This document shows, piece after piece, positions 31,520 through 42,649 of a stretch of DNA of 64,000 bases. This DNA comes from Watersipora subatra (Eukaryota; Bryozoa; Gymnolaemata; Cheilostomatida; Watersiporidae). The stretch lies in the NCBI RefSeq assembly GCF_963576615.1, contig NC_088712.1, positions 21,295,870-21,359,869 of the forward strand, read 5' to 3'. A program made the position numbers and the translations under genes. The notes beneath the pieces were generated by a model that saw only the letters and a program-made list of their open reading frames with translations, was not told the origin of the DNA and ran no database searches. The first letter of the stretch is position 1. Each line of letters starts with the position of its first letter.

Positions 31520-32416
31520 CTGTAAAACGTATGGCAGATTTACATTGTTCTCCCCTACATTATTGACCTATATGACTGCATATGTGTATGCGTAGTGTGA
31601 TCAGGGCAAAAAAATTCAGTAAACTGCATATTTGGAGTTGTTTTACAGTGTAAATAACAACTCTCAATAAACCTCTTGCTGTACATGAATCTGTTCCTGT
31701 GGACGGGTTATGCAGCTAGCGGTTTGGGGCCGTGGCGTCACTCGGGGATGCGCGGAAGACCTTTTTCGCCCTGAATGCATCCAGGCGCGGCTTTCCGGAT
31801 GAGTTGGCGAGTGCGAGGGGATTGATTGCGAAGCGATTGAGTGCTAGGCGATTGATTGCGAGGTGATTGATTGTGAGGCGATTGATTGCGAGGCGATTGA
31901 TTGCGAGTGTGAGGCGATTGATTGCGAGGCGATTATTGCGAGTGCGAGGCGATTGGTTGCGAGTGCGAGGCTATTAATTGCGAAGCGATTGACTGCAAAG
32001 CGATTGAGTGCGAGGGTATTGATTGCGAGGCGGATGCGGGCCGGATGATTGCGAGGCGATTGATGGCGAGGCGAATGCATAAACGCGATAGACAACTGCG
32101 AGGCGGGTACAGACTGGTCAGCCAAGGCGGGTAGACGGGCCATGGATGGGTATGACGGGCCAGGCCATAGACGGGTATGAACGGATGCATGAATCTAGAA
32201 TATTTACTAGATTTTACACGCATCTAGCTGTAAAACACATTGTAGATTTCTATTGTTTTCCCCAACATTATTGACATCATAATATGTATGTGCATATTCA
32301 GGGCAACAATTTCAGTAGAATGCATATTTGGAGTTGTTTTACAGTATGAAAGACAACTCTCAATAAACCTTATGCTGCACGTGAATCTATTCCTGTAGAC
32401 GGGTAATGCAGCTAGT
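31520..32416 (+). repeat. ~200-bp direct duplication flanking a minisatellite
   Basis: 31575-31720 and 32270-32412 share GCATATTTGGAGTTGTTTTA, CAACTCTCAATAAACCT and GACGGGTTATGCAGCTAG with modest divergence. Between the copies lies the GCGAGGCGATTGATT array. The second copy abuts the start of arm B. Confidence 0.8.
31811..32095 (+). repeat. GC-rich minisatellite, unit GCGAGGCGATTGATT
   Basis: About 20 irregular units of 10-15 bp (GATTGATTGCGAGGC, with GAGTGCGAGGC variants). GC content is far above the surroundings. It gives apparent ORFs rich in repeated CEAID or SQSIA peptides in several frames on both strands; these are repeat artefacts. Confidence 0.9.
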
Positions 32417-33370
32417 ACATTATAAATATAACATGTAATATAACATATAATATGATAACATATGATATAACATATAATATAAAATACTGGATGATTCTAA
32501 ACAATTGAGAAAACAGAAGGAATTCTCTGCTCAAAGTATTTTTGTCAGCATAGTCTATAGGATACACACACCTACGTGTTGATGGCAAACAGTGTGGCCT
32601 GCTAAATACACGCTATATGCTGACAAGCGCTATATGGTATATATGCTGACTCCATATATCATGACTTTCAAATAATTTTTGATATCAAGAAAGTACAAAC
32701 TGCATCATAGACAAGAAAGTTAAGTGTCTATATGGTTAAGAGAAGGCGATCCCTAGAATATTAGAGGGGCCTCACTGAGACACCCTTTTCTTACAGCAGT
32801 GTTGTTGTCACCGTGCATTTGTAAGGACACCTTGAGATTTTTTGGAAAAGTAAATGCAATTAAATATCTAAAAAAATAGTGTCATGGAATGAGTGATGCG
32901 ATAATTAGTCCTTTAGAGCTACGCTTAGTTATAAACTTGGAGTTGTCCTCTACATGCCACGTTCAGTGATAATTGAATCAACACAGTTATCACTCTATTA
33001 AAGTGAAAGCAAACACGTTACAAGAAAAACTTAATACCAGTTATTTAAGGGCTACTAGGCGTCACACGGAATATTTCTAATACTAGACATGACTTGAAAT
33101 TCTTCAAGTCATATACATGTACGTATATGACTTGGAAAAGGCAAATAAAAATCTATGCGGTGTGATCGTATCCGTACAGAATATTATCTTCAACCATTAA
33201 AAGATGAAATGTTCAGAATTTAGCCTACATAATCAATAATATAATTTACAGCTGTTTGGCTTGCATATTTGAAATCAGGAGAAAATGAGGATTAATATAT
33301 ATAATTTATTACTATTGACTAAATTTACAAGGAGTAACAATGTTCTAAATGATAATCTTTGTTTTCCAAT

Positions 33371-34035
33371 CACTACGTTTCCATAATGTGCAGTGCTGCG
33401 ATGCAGCCACCTCCGAAGTCGAGGGGATTGTACGTTTACATGCTGCGTAGTGGTTTTCAGCAAATTAGCCAGAAAAGAGAAATTGTATAAATCGAATCGC
33501 CTGATGGAGAAATAGAATCGATCATGGATACCGAACATCAAAAAGTCTTTTTATGCTTCTGTCGTCATTATACTTTTATTTACAATACACATTCACAAGG
33601 TTTTACAAACCTTAACACAATTTTCACAAAGTAATATTTTTTAATAAGTATTTTTAAGTAATATATTATTTAAACGTTACTTCAGGATTTGCCACCTATT
33701 TTTCGAAAAGTGTTGGCATCAATAACAAAGTCTAGGAAAGTAATCACCTCATCATCCTCGTGGGTGCAGACCATAATTAAATTTAAGTGAAAGAAGATCG
33801 GAAAAATAGAAAAAAACAAGATTAGCGGGATAACTATTGTACTAGTTCATGGCCCTCGATGAGTCGGCCTCCACAGCAAGAGAGCTATGCGCAGCCACTG
33901 CGCAATGCCGTTTCCTTGCTGTGAATTTGCACTGGTTTCGCTCTGATCAGTGCGCAGTGATTTCAGTGCGAAGACGCCGTTTCCATGATTCAGAGATGGC
34001 GCAACTCCGAAGTACTGCGCATCATGGAAACAGTG
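33371..34035. mobile_element. 665-bp MITE with CACT..GTTTCCATRATG inverted ends
   Basis: Left end CACTACGTTTCCATAATGTG; right end, read on the other strand, CACTGTTTCCATGATGCGCA. It lies between TTTTCCAAT and AATGAAGGGTCC, whereas arm A reads TTTTCCAACGAAGGGTCC at about 3325-3340, so arm A is the empty site and AAT is a probable 3-bp target duplication (Harbinger-like). No transposase. Confidence 0.85.
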
Positions 34036-34454
34036 AATGAAGGGTCCAGTTTATTTCTCACACCCATGAATGTACAGTATACACATACATGTATATATTC
34101 TCCATCACGCACAGAAGGAAAAGATTCCTTGCCATTTCATATGATAGCTGCATTCTGAAGAGAGTTTTCACTCCAGCTCTGCCTTTGTTACATTCGAAGG
34201 TGCAATATCTATTATCAGCAACATGTCATCAAAAAACCATACTTTCCGAACAATAAAAAAAACATTTATTACATAGAGAACATAATATTTAAAGACAATA
34301 ATATATGGCTAGTTATGAACTAGAACATTTGACTATAACATGTAGAATGAACATTGATATAATCAAAAGAACACCTACAACCAGAGGGCTCTGCCAGACA
34401 AAACTTTGCTGCATAGGAAATAAGCTGAAATAATACGTGTGGTACATGAAACAC

Positions 34455-35470
34455 AACCTGTGCAAGCCGAGAATAGCGTATAAAATGGATACCTTATAAA
34501 ACTCGTTTGTACATATACGAGTAGAATAAGTATTCTAAATATGGAATTTATATGACGAGTTGACTCTGGAATATATCTCAAACATAGCAGACAGACACAC
34601 GCACGCACACACACCCCTTAGCCTATCAATCAATCGAGCAAAAAATCAAAGATTCTTCCCAAAAGCGCATAAAAATATTCTGTGCGCTGAAACCACAAAG
34701 CGTTCGACAAAGGGGTGACCATTCAACACGCACGCAACATTCGCGAGGGCATCCTATGTACAGTGACTTACTTAGCGAGCATCAGCCAACAGTTACCGAC
34801 TGGCGGAAACACAACCTGTGCAAGCCGAGAATAGCGAATAGAACACATACCTTATAGAACTCGTTTGTACATATACGAGTAAAATAAGAATTCTAAATAT
34901 GGAATTTATATAACGAGTTGACTCCGGAATATATCTCAAACATACCACACACACACACACCCCTTAGCCTATCAATCATTAGAGCAAAAAATCAAAGATT
35001 CTTCCCAAAAGTGCATAAAAATATTCTGTGCGCTGAAACCACAAAGCATTCGACAAAGGGGTGACCATTCAACACGCACGCAACATTCGCGAGGGCATCC
35101 TATGTACAGTGACTTACTTAGCGAGCAGCGGCCAACAGTTACCGACTGGCGGAAACACAACCTGTGCAAGCCGAGAATAGCGAATAGATCACATACCTTA
35201 TAGAACTCGTTTGTACATATACGAGTAAAATAAGAATTCTAAATATGGAATTTATATAACGAGTTGACTCCGGAATATATCTCAAACATACCACACACAC
35301 ACACCCCTTAGCCTATCAATCATTAGAGCAAAAAATCAAAGATTCTTCCCAAAAGCGCATAAAAATATTCTGTGCGCTGAAACCACAAAGCGTTCGACAA
35401 AGGGGTGATCATTCAACACGCACGCAACATTCGCGAGGGCATCCTATGTACAGTGACTTACTTATAGAAT
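34455..35470 (+). repeat. ~355-bp tandem repeat, about 3 units (arm B)
   Basis: Counterpart of 3755-5175. Unit starts fall near 34470, 34830 and 35175. CA tracts are shorter than in arm A, and the two later units share CATTAGAGCA in place of CAATCGAGCA, so units have been homogenised within this arm. Confidence 0.83.
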
Positions 35471-37280
35471 GGCGGACCAAAAGTTTGTTAGGTAACAAGA
35501 ATAACCTATGAGAATATAATAATAACGAATGAATAGTAGTGACCTATAAACATGACTTGAAAAAACAACTAATAAAAAAAAATCTTTTATAAGATAATTA
35601 CTGAAGTAGCATTAGCCATCACAACACTAGTTCCGAACTTTTGATTGCAGAAATATAATTAGTAATATAGCCTGTTACAGGGTAAAAACTAGTAATAACA
35701 GACATAAGAAGCACAGGCTAAGAACAGTGAGGCAAACAGCCAGTGTAATTGTAACCTTATCGAGTATGATATGGTAAGTGAAGCTTTGGTCAATCTTTTG
35801 AGACACGTCAGCAGGTCAGCGATTCTGCACGAATTGAAGCATTGCGTACTAATAGAAACGAATGGCAAGGGAGAAGAGATCAAGGAATCTATGGAGAGTG
35901 TGAATCTTGCGGAGCTCAATGATTCCATTGAGGAATAGTCGAGGATTCGGCAACCAAGACTAAATCAGCAGTAGGTAAAGCAAGCTTGTATGTAGGTGAC
36001 TGCAAAGACAAAAATGACAGATGGTCAACATCACTCCGCGTGGAACGTACCGAGTGCTTCAAGGGTGAAGTTATAGCGTGACCACTGATCCCTGAGAACC
36101 ATCTCAACCATCAGTACCCTTTCTTTTCACCAATATCACTTTGGTCATGGGCTGTTGTATGACAGGGAAATTTCTAGTTTTAGTTTATGGATTCCGATAC
36201 AAGGTAGAATGTAATGATACTTGCAGACGAATAACTGGAGCAAAATATTTAATCTTTGCTAAAAACTTACATTACATAAGGCGCAATGAACTGATTCAGA
36301 GTAAGCTATTTGTACAAGTCAACTATTGGCATTTTCTTCACAACTTGGTTACTAGTGTGGTATAATAGTCTTCAAGTAGCAAGTTGAAGCAAGTTGTCAC
36401 TTGAAGACTAAAGCAAGCAACTTTGGCAAGTTAGTCCAACAACTACATTATATGTTGGACTAACTTGCCAACATCAGGGAATAGATATCATTGTCACACA
36501 AATGCAATGATGTAACATATATTACATCTTAAAGTATAAATAGAAATGATACATCTTAAAGTATATTTCAAAGTTCTTATTAAAAATTCAATTGTTTTTA
36601 AAACTAGAAGCTAGTTAACTAAATTCTCGAACAGTGAGACATATTCCTACAGATAGACGTGCAAAATATAGCATCAAACAAATTATCCATGATGGACCCG
36701 CAAGAGTCCGTGGGATTTGGGAACCTGCAGAGATAGTAACTGAAAAATACATTATTAGAACACACAAAAATCAACCCTTTACAGATGAGACTCCAAAAGA
36801 CACCGACCAGGAGCCTTAATTGGGAGAAACATTTATTTATGTAGTAACACAGCGTGATATTTCACGGCTGATTTATTAACGTGAACAAACCTTACAATAT
36901 CAGGTTTCTCGACCTTTTTTATCAACAGCAGTGTATGGACTACCCGTTATTACAAACAAACTGACCTGAGTATTGTTATGGTAGCGGACTGAGGAAGTCG
37001 ATGTGCTCTGCATCCTTTGTTTTACTATGAGTGTTCTCCTTCTCTGAACGTAACTGGGCTAGTTGTAACATCTTTGTTTAAGTTCTCTGTCGTGTCTGCG
37101 ACTCAAAACGCTTAATAAACACACATTGTGATCACTTACAGCCGCGAGTGAGAACGATAGTGCAGTTGAGTACGGCTACTTGCATGTATTACCGACTTAT
37201 AATGTCAGTATTAGTATCTACTAAATCATGGCACCGGTAGAAAATGGAGCTTGCGGCAGTGTCTATAAAACGGGCTAGCC

Positions 37281-37398
37281 TAGTCCCGCACTTAAGGATT
37301 CCCGCCACACACACACACACACACCTTATACAACATAAACAACGTTTTGTTTGTTTTGTGTGCGACGGAAATTCTTAAGTGCGGGCGGGACTAGGCTA
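37281..37398. mobile_element. ~115-bp hairpin element
   Basis: Ends TAGTCCCGCACTTAAG and CTTAAGTGCGGGCGGGACTA are inverted, and the centre is a CA microsatellite and a T-rich loop. GGCTAG occurs on both sides, a likely target duplication. It is inserted within a few bases of the site where arm A took the Copia element. Confidence 0.7.
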
Positions 37399-37466
37399 GT
37401 CCATTGTCTATATACAGCCAGTCCGAATAAGCACAATTCTAGAATATAAGAAAGATAACAAGTACA

Positions 37467-37613
37467 TACCTGCCAACTCTCACGCCAAAGAAAAACTGAA
37501 AATGCGTGAGATTTTTGCCCCAATTTCAAAAATTTTATATATGCTATCATTGATACATCAATTGCCCCAAAACCAAATCTCACGCATTGCCCCACTCGTG
37601 GGTTGGCAGGTCT
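37467..37613. mobile_element. CCTGCCAAC-family element, copy 2
   Basis: TACCTGCCAACTCTCACGC to GGGTTGGCAGGTCTG, same orientation as copy 1 but shorter at the left end. Confidence 0.7.
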
Positions 37614-37747
37614 GAACAAGTAGTAAAATTAAGTAGTATAACACTGGCCCCAAACCTTCAGGTGTTCATAACTAGTCGCCTAACATTTGCAGCCCTAACT
37701 TGCAACCAGGGCGTACAGGACTGATTGTTGTACCATATACAGTATAA

Positions 37748-37952
37748 CCAGACCTGCCAACCCAAGAGTAGGGCAATGCGTGAGATTTGGTTTTGGGGCA
37801 ATTGATGTATCAATGATAGTACACTGTATATATAAAATTGTGGAAATTGGGGCAAAAATCTCACGCATTTTCATTTTTTCTTTGGGGTGATTGCGTGAGT
37901 CTCACGCCCAATGCGTGAGTCTCACGCCCAATGCGTGAGAGTTGGCAGGTAT
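37748..37952. mobile_element. CCTGCCAAC-family element, copy 3, inverted
   Basis: Opposite orientation to the other copies. The CGTGAGTCTCACGCCCAATG segment is doubled near its right end (37894-37935). Confidence 0.7.
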
Positions 37953-38439
37953 GAGTATACCATATTTTATTTTATCATTGGAGATCATCATCATGAGATC
38001 ACCGTTTAGAGTTGCGTTTCTACGTAATGTACGGTAATTAAAATGTATCGCAACTCACCATCAGCGATATTTTTGTAAAACTATGGCGAATTGTCTTAAA
38101 AGTAAATCGCACTGATTTGACGTTTGTAGTATACTTGTTAAAATATTGGCGACTTGGCTTTTATTGCATTTGGCAAAATAAAAACAATTCTAGATGTGAT
38201 GTCATTTATTTACATCTATCGCAATTTTACATTTGAGATAATATAAACTATTTTTTCAAGTACTCATGCGAAAGATCCAAAGAATTGCACTCTGCAATTT
38301 ACGCAACCACGAAAGTTTATTTGATTTAGACTGTGAGTAGCGTTTTAAATAGACAGTGATTCTTTCCGAGATCATTTGCTAAATAGCAAAATTATTTGAT
38401 TGCTCAGGCAAGCAGATCTATTTTAATTATGTGAACATA

Positions 38440-40037
38440 CTGGGCTAGTTGTAACATCTTTGTTTAAGTTCTCTGTCGTGTCTGCGACTCAAAACGCTTA
38501 ATAAACACACATTGTGATCACTTACAGCCGCGAGTGAGAACGATAGTGCAGTTGAGTACGGCTACTTGCTACTTGAGGGAGTGGCACACTCCCTCAACAC
38601 AGGGTGTGTGCCACTTGATTGGAAACATGCCAATGTAGTCCCTGTATTCAAGAAAGGTGACAAGAAGGCCCCACTTAACTATAGGCCAATATCACTCACT
38701 AGCGTATCATCTAAGGTTATAGAACATATTATTGCTCATAACATAAGAGATTATCTCGATCAGAATAACATCCTAAGTGAAACACAGCATGGTTTTAGAA
38801 AAAAGCACAGCTGTGAATCTCAACTTATACACACCATATCAGACTTGGCAAATTTTAATAATCTTAACACTCAAGTGGATGTACTTGTTTTGGATTTTAG
38901 TAAAGCGTTTGATACAGTTTCGCATGACAAATTGATCCACAAACTTAGAAGTTATGGCCTAAATGCAAATGTAGTGACTTGGATACAGCACTGGCTCCTG
39001 GACCGCACATTCTGTGTCATAGTTAACGGTAAAACATCTCCACCTACCCAGGTAACATCAGGTGTGCCCCAGGGGTCGGTGCTTGGACCCTTGCTTTTTC
39101 TTTTATATATCAATGACCTTCCAGAGTCTCTGAACTGTCCAAAGACATCCATACGTTTATTTGCGGATGATGCCATACTTTTTAGACCAATAGAATGTGC
39201 GTCCGACAGCCTTCTGCTTCAGGACCAACTGTGCAGAGTGGCTGCATGGGCTGAGTCGTGGCAGTTGAGATTTAATGCTAATAAATGCACATCTACATCT
39301 GTGGAACCAGTTAGATTTTCACATATATACAACTATTGCGGTACATCTCTTATATCCTCGCAATCCTTTTTATACTTGGGTATACTTGTTTCTAGCACCC
39401 TCAATTTTAATGAACACATAAATCGCATCATACGTAAGGCTAACGGCACTCTTTTTATGCTTATGCGGACCCTTAAGAAAACATCTCCTAATGTCAAAAG
39501 GACAGCATACTATAGTGTGTGTCGTCCACTGCTAGAGTACGCTTCGGAAATCTGGAATCCACATTTTGATTATAGTATACAAGATTTAGAATCCATTAAC
39601 CGAAAAGCTTTTAGGTGGGCCAACAATTTAAGAAAATTTGATAGTATATCATCAGAAATGGTGAAAATGGGATGGCAAACACTTGCAGAGAGAAGACGCA
39701 TCAAGGACGAAAGCACACTGCAAAAAATTTTAAGCCAAGACCTAATGGTCGATTTTAATAGATTTGTAATTAAGAACTCATCCTATTTTACTCGAGGCTC
39801 CAATATCAGACACACAATCAATACAAGTGCAATGAAACACTCTTTTTTTAACCGTGCGATGAAATTTTAACATCTGATTCTCTTATAACTAGACCAAGCG
39901 ATCTTATACTTTTATCCTTCAGACTTAGATAAATAAGTCTATGCTTATTTGTGATCTTATTTTTATGCCTAATGCACCATTTTATTTCTACAGGCCTAGC
40001 GGCCACTTGAGATATTTTACAGAGATAGATAGATAGA
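38440..40037 (+). mobile_element. 5'-truncated LINE with a chimeric 5' end
   Basis: Arm A reads GTGAACATACCTGCC without interruption (10935-10950). Arm B has 1.6 kb inserted between GAACATA and CCTGCC. The first 130 bp (38440-38569) copy 37054-37183 exactly or nearly so; from 38570 the sequence is LINE coding. It ends in an AGATAGATAGATAGATA tail, the short tandem 3' tail typical of CR1/Jockey-like LINEs. The target duplication is short or absent. Confidence 0.85.
38570..39870 (+). pseudogene. LINE reverse transcriptase (5'-truncated, frame intact)
   Basis: About 433 codons open to the natural stop. RT blocks in order: HANVVPVFKKGDKKAPLNYR with PISLTSV, ILSETQHGFRKKHSCESQLI, VDVLVLDFSKAFDTVSHDKL, SGVPQGSVLGPLLFLLYIND, the catalytic LFADDAILF, and SFLYLGILVSSTLNFNEHIN. 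The C-terminal thumb region runs to FFNRAMKF. This is a Jockey/CR1-superclade RT. The endonuclease domain and the N-terminal RT are missing, so it is dead on arrival, yet no stop has accumulated, pointing to a recent insertion. Confidence 0.9.
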
Positions 40038-40207
40038 TACCTGCCAACTCTCACGCATTCGTCGTGAGACTCACACAATCATCCCAATGGAAATGCGTGA
40101 GATTTTTGCCCCAATTTCCACAATTTTATATATACTATCATTGATACATCAATTGCCCCAAAACCAAATCTCACGCATCGCCCCACTCTTGGGTTGGCAG
40201 GTCTGTA
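40038..40207. mobile_element. CCTGCCAAC-family element, copy 4 (ortholog of copy 1)
   Basis: Lies directly after the LINE tail and is the arm B counterpart of 10942-11119; the bases beyond it (TATGTGAACTTGTAGGAACC) also match arm A. Confidence 0.72.
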
Positions 40208-40431
40208 TGTGAACTTGTAGGAACCATAGAAATATGGGCAAATACCAGTTTTATAAACGCGTACCTAAGAACTTTACGACGGTGAATTACTGTAGTGCTG
40301 TATAGTGTTTTTAGTACATATTTCGTTTGTCTGCCTGCACCACAAAAGATACGTCGTGACATCAGACTACGACTTTTAATGAGGATACTTATTGAAGAGG
40401 ATAAGCATTCAGCACTAAACAGTTCATACGA

Positions 40432-40485
40432 CCAGTGATATACAGCCCCCCAGTTGGGGGCTGTATATCATTGATACGACCAACT
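40432..40485. other. Perfect hairpin flanked by ATACGACCA
   Basis: TGATATACAGCCCCC and GGGGGCTGTATATCA form a 15-bp perfect stem around a short CAGTT loop. ATACGACCA precedes and follows it, like a 9-bp target duplication of a tiny element. Confidence 0.7.
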
Positions 40486-40499
40486 TATTAATCAATCCG

Positions 40500-40650
40500 A
40501 GCCTCACATTCAAACTCGAGCAAACAGTAAAGGGCTACCATCATCCATACATGCCACCAAAAGTGAATACTTTAACAGCTTTCTACCTAGAACCATAAGA
40601 GACATTAAAAATCTTATAAATAACCACTCAGCTAAAGCAGTATAAACTTA
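40500..40650 (+). pseudogene. LINE C-terminal remnant
   Basis: A short plus-strand frame reads MPPKVNTFNSFLPRTIRDIK and ends HSAKAV, a C-terminal style usual for CR1/Jockey-like ORF2 proteins. It is not continuous with the LINE at 38570-40037, which has its own stop. Confidence 0.5.
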
Positions 40651-41690
40651 TATAGCAAGTTAAGCTTGCACTACTGACTAGCATTAAACTCAATTACTCG
40701 AAAATTGAAAACCACTGACAAAATAAATTAAATTATATGAGGCACACGACTTCCACATTTGGACAACTACGAGGTAATACGAAATAATATCACGTTTGTC
40801 TACCTAAATGTCATGTTTGTATCATTGTTGCATTCTTGCAAAGCAAAAACCCACTTGCTTTTTTATTATCAGGGTAATGTATGGATAGTTCGCTGTCTTT
40901 CGCTATAGCATAGCGTGTACAACTAACAATTCAAAAAGCTTACACGGCACAATTAATACATTATTAGCCGGTTTTTGGGGCCTTCTGACCATGCTGGTGA
41001 TCCACATTTATTTTTGAACTTGAGATTTTAGATTTAATTGGCATACAGTGTCATCAGTTTGCAGTTTAGTTTGTAGTGTCTCCGACATTCTCAAAGATGC
41101 TTTGAAAAAATTTTTGCGGCACCATTAGATTGTCTTAATATTTGCCTCTACTACACAATAACTGTTCTTTTACTCAATGTTGCCTAATTATAGTACATTT
41201 TTAGCATGACACTTTCTGTTCGCATTTACAGTCAAGCATAAACTAATGCTTACTCCATTACCTAAGTTTTAGCTATGTAACTCGAAGCTGTGCTTAGATT
41301 CTGTTCTTTGGAAAGTCTGAAGTTGTCAACTAATGCCTATTGTCGGTCTAGACAAGCCTTGGTATCCTCATGTCTGGCTCCCCGTGTCTGATGATTGCCT
41401 TTCTCACATGTAATTGCTCGAATGGTTGTAGGAATCATTGGCTCTGGATTAAAATTTTCATGTATATCAGTTATCAACCACTGTGTATCAAGGCATTTCA
41501 AAGCATTATTAGAATATTATGGTGCAATTAGAGTAATTTTATTATAGCAATACATTCTTTCGGTAGCCTACTAGCAGCTGGTTGAGGCTCCTCATTATTT
41601 TTCTTATGCCTGTTTTGTAACTGGTAGTGGTTAGAATAAATGGTATTCGGTCTCCCACACGATGGTTTTTATTACTTTGTGTATATATAT

Positions 41691-42649
41691 AGGTTCTCTA
41701 AGGATAGCATATTTCCTTCTCAAGAAAACGCTTGTACTGGGACAATTCAAAACTACAACATTATTAGTATTTGTAATTTCAAATTACAAGATGCGCTTTT
41801 CCCCTCACTTGCTCCAGTCTTATGTTTTCTGAAGCTTAGCTAATGAACCATTCAGACTCAAGGAACAAGGCTTCAGATATTTTTATCTTGTATTCGATTG
41901 AATACCATTATGACTGCTTTGTTGCTTTTCTGGAGACGACTCTTTTGAACGCTGATGGATCAGTGATAGTGATTATTGACTCATGGTCATATACCATTCA
42001 TCAGAATCCAATCTTATGGGAAAATTATGGCCTTTGTGTTGTTACTCGACTTCATCAATATATATGTACATATACTAAAAATAACAAAATGGGATTATAA
42101 TAGTTTGTAAACTTTCTGTTTGCAGATTATTATATCTACAAACAGAAAGTTTACAGATAAACTACCGTAAAGCATCACAGTAATTAACAACACACAAAAT
42201 CACAAAATTTTTGTCAAAATTAGTTGATAAAAACAGCTGGTGTTTCATATTGCATCTTGGTACTTTTGCTAAAGAAATCTAAGTTTATGTGCATAAGGAA
42301 TGGCTGCAAAACTTGCCACAATTTCTGACGGTTTGTTGACACACACAACTCCATAGCAGAGCTAAAATTGACTTCAAAGTTTTCACCAACAATGAACTTA
42401 ACTGTGAAATGAATGAATGAAATGAAAAACAACAATGAAATGTACTCCAGCAGGCTGAGTTAGTGCGCAGGTAAGTACGTAAGTTTGTAGCTCACAATGC
42501 GGGGTAGAATGAGGTCTTGAATATTTTCTTCGTAGAACTAAAAGCTATGGTCGAGCGAAAATTTCTAATTGAGTCGGCCTACCTTCTTCTCCTAGTTTGT
42601 TATTTCTTCTATGTTGCTCGAAGTGCTCTAATGATTATTCATGTTGCAG
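41691..42649. other. Region upstream of AP-4 mu, with a perfect hairpin
   Basis: No exon is certain, although the first AP-4 mu exon should lie upstream of 42650. A strong hairpin occupies 42101-42164: TAAACTTTCTGTTTG pairs with CAAACAGAAAGTTTA around ATTATTATAT, and the outer TAGTTT/AAACTA also pair. It is probably the remnant of a small TIR element. Confidence 0.5.

Larger units (their letters stand above)
32417..41690 (+). repeat. Tandem segmental duplication, arm B
   Basis: Second arm of the duplication described at 2313-29945. Private to this arm are a 665-bp MITE at 33371, a hairpin element at 37281, two CCTGCCAAC elements (37467, 37748), a 130-bp copied segment plus LINE (38440-40037), and a LINE 3' remnant around 40500. 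The arm preserves the empty sites for the Copia and outer Gypsy insertions of arm A. Confidence 0.88.

Noticed and set aside
31844-32223. Repetitive peptides such as [12 protein letters not shown] and [10 protein letters not shown]
   Set aside because: Readings of the GC-rich minisatellite in several frames on both strands, with no start context or domain.
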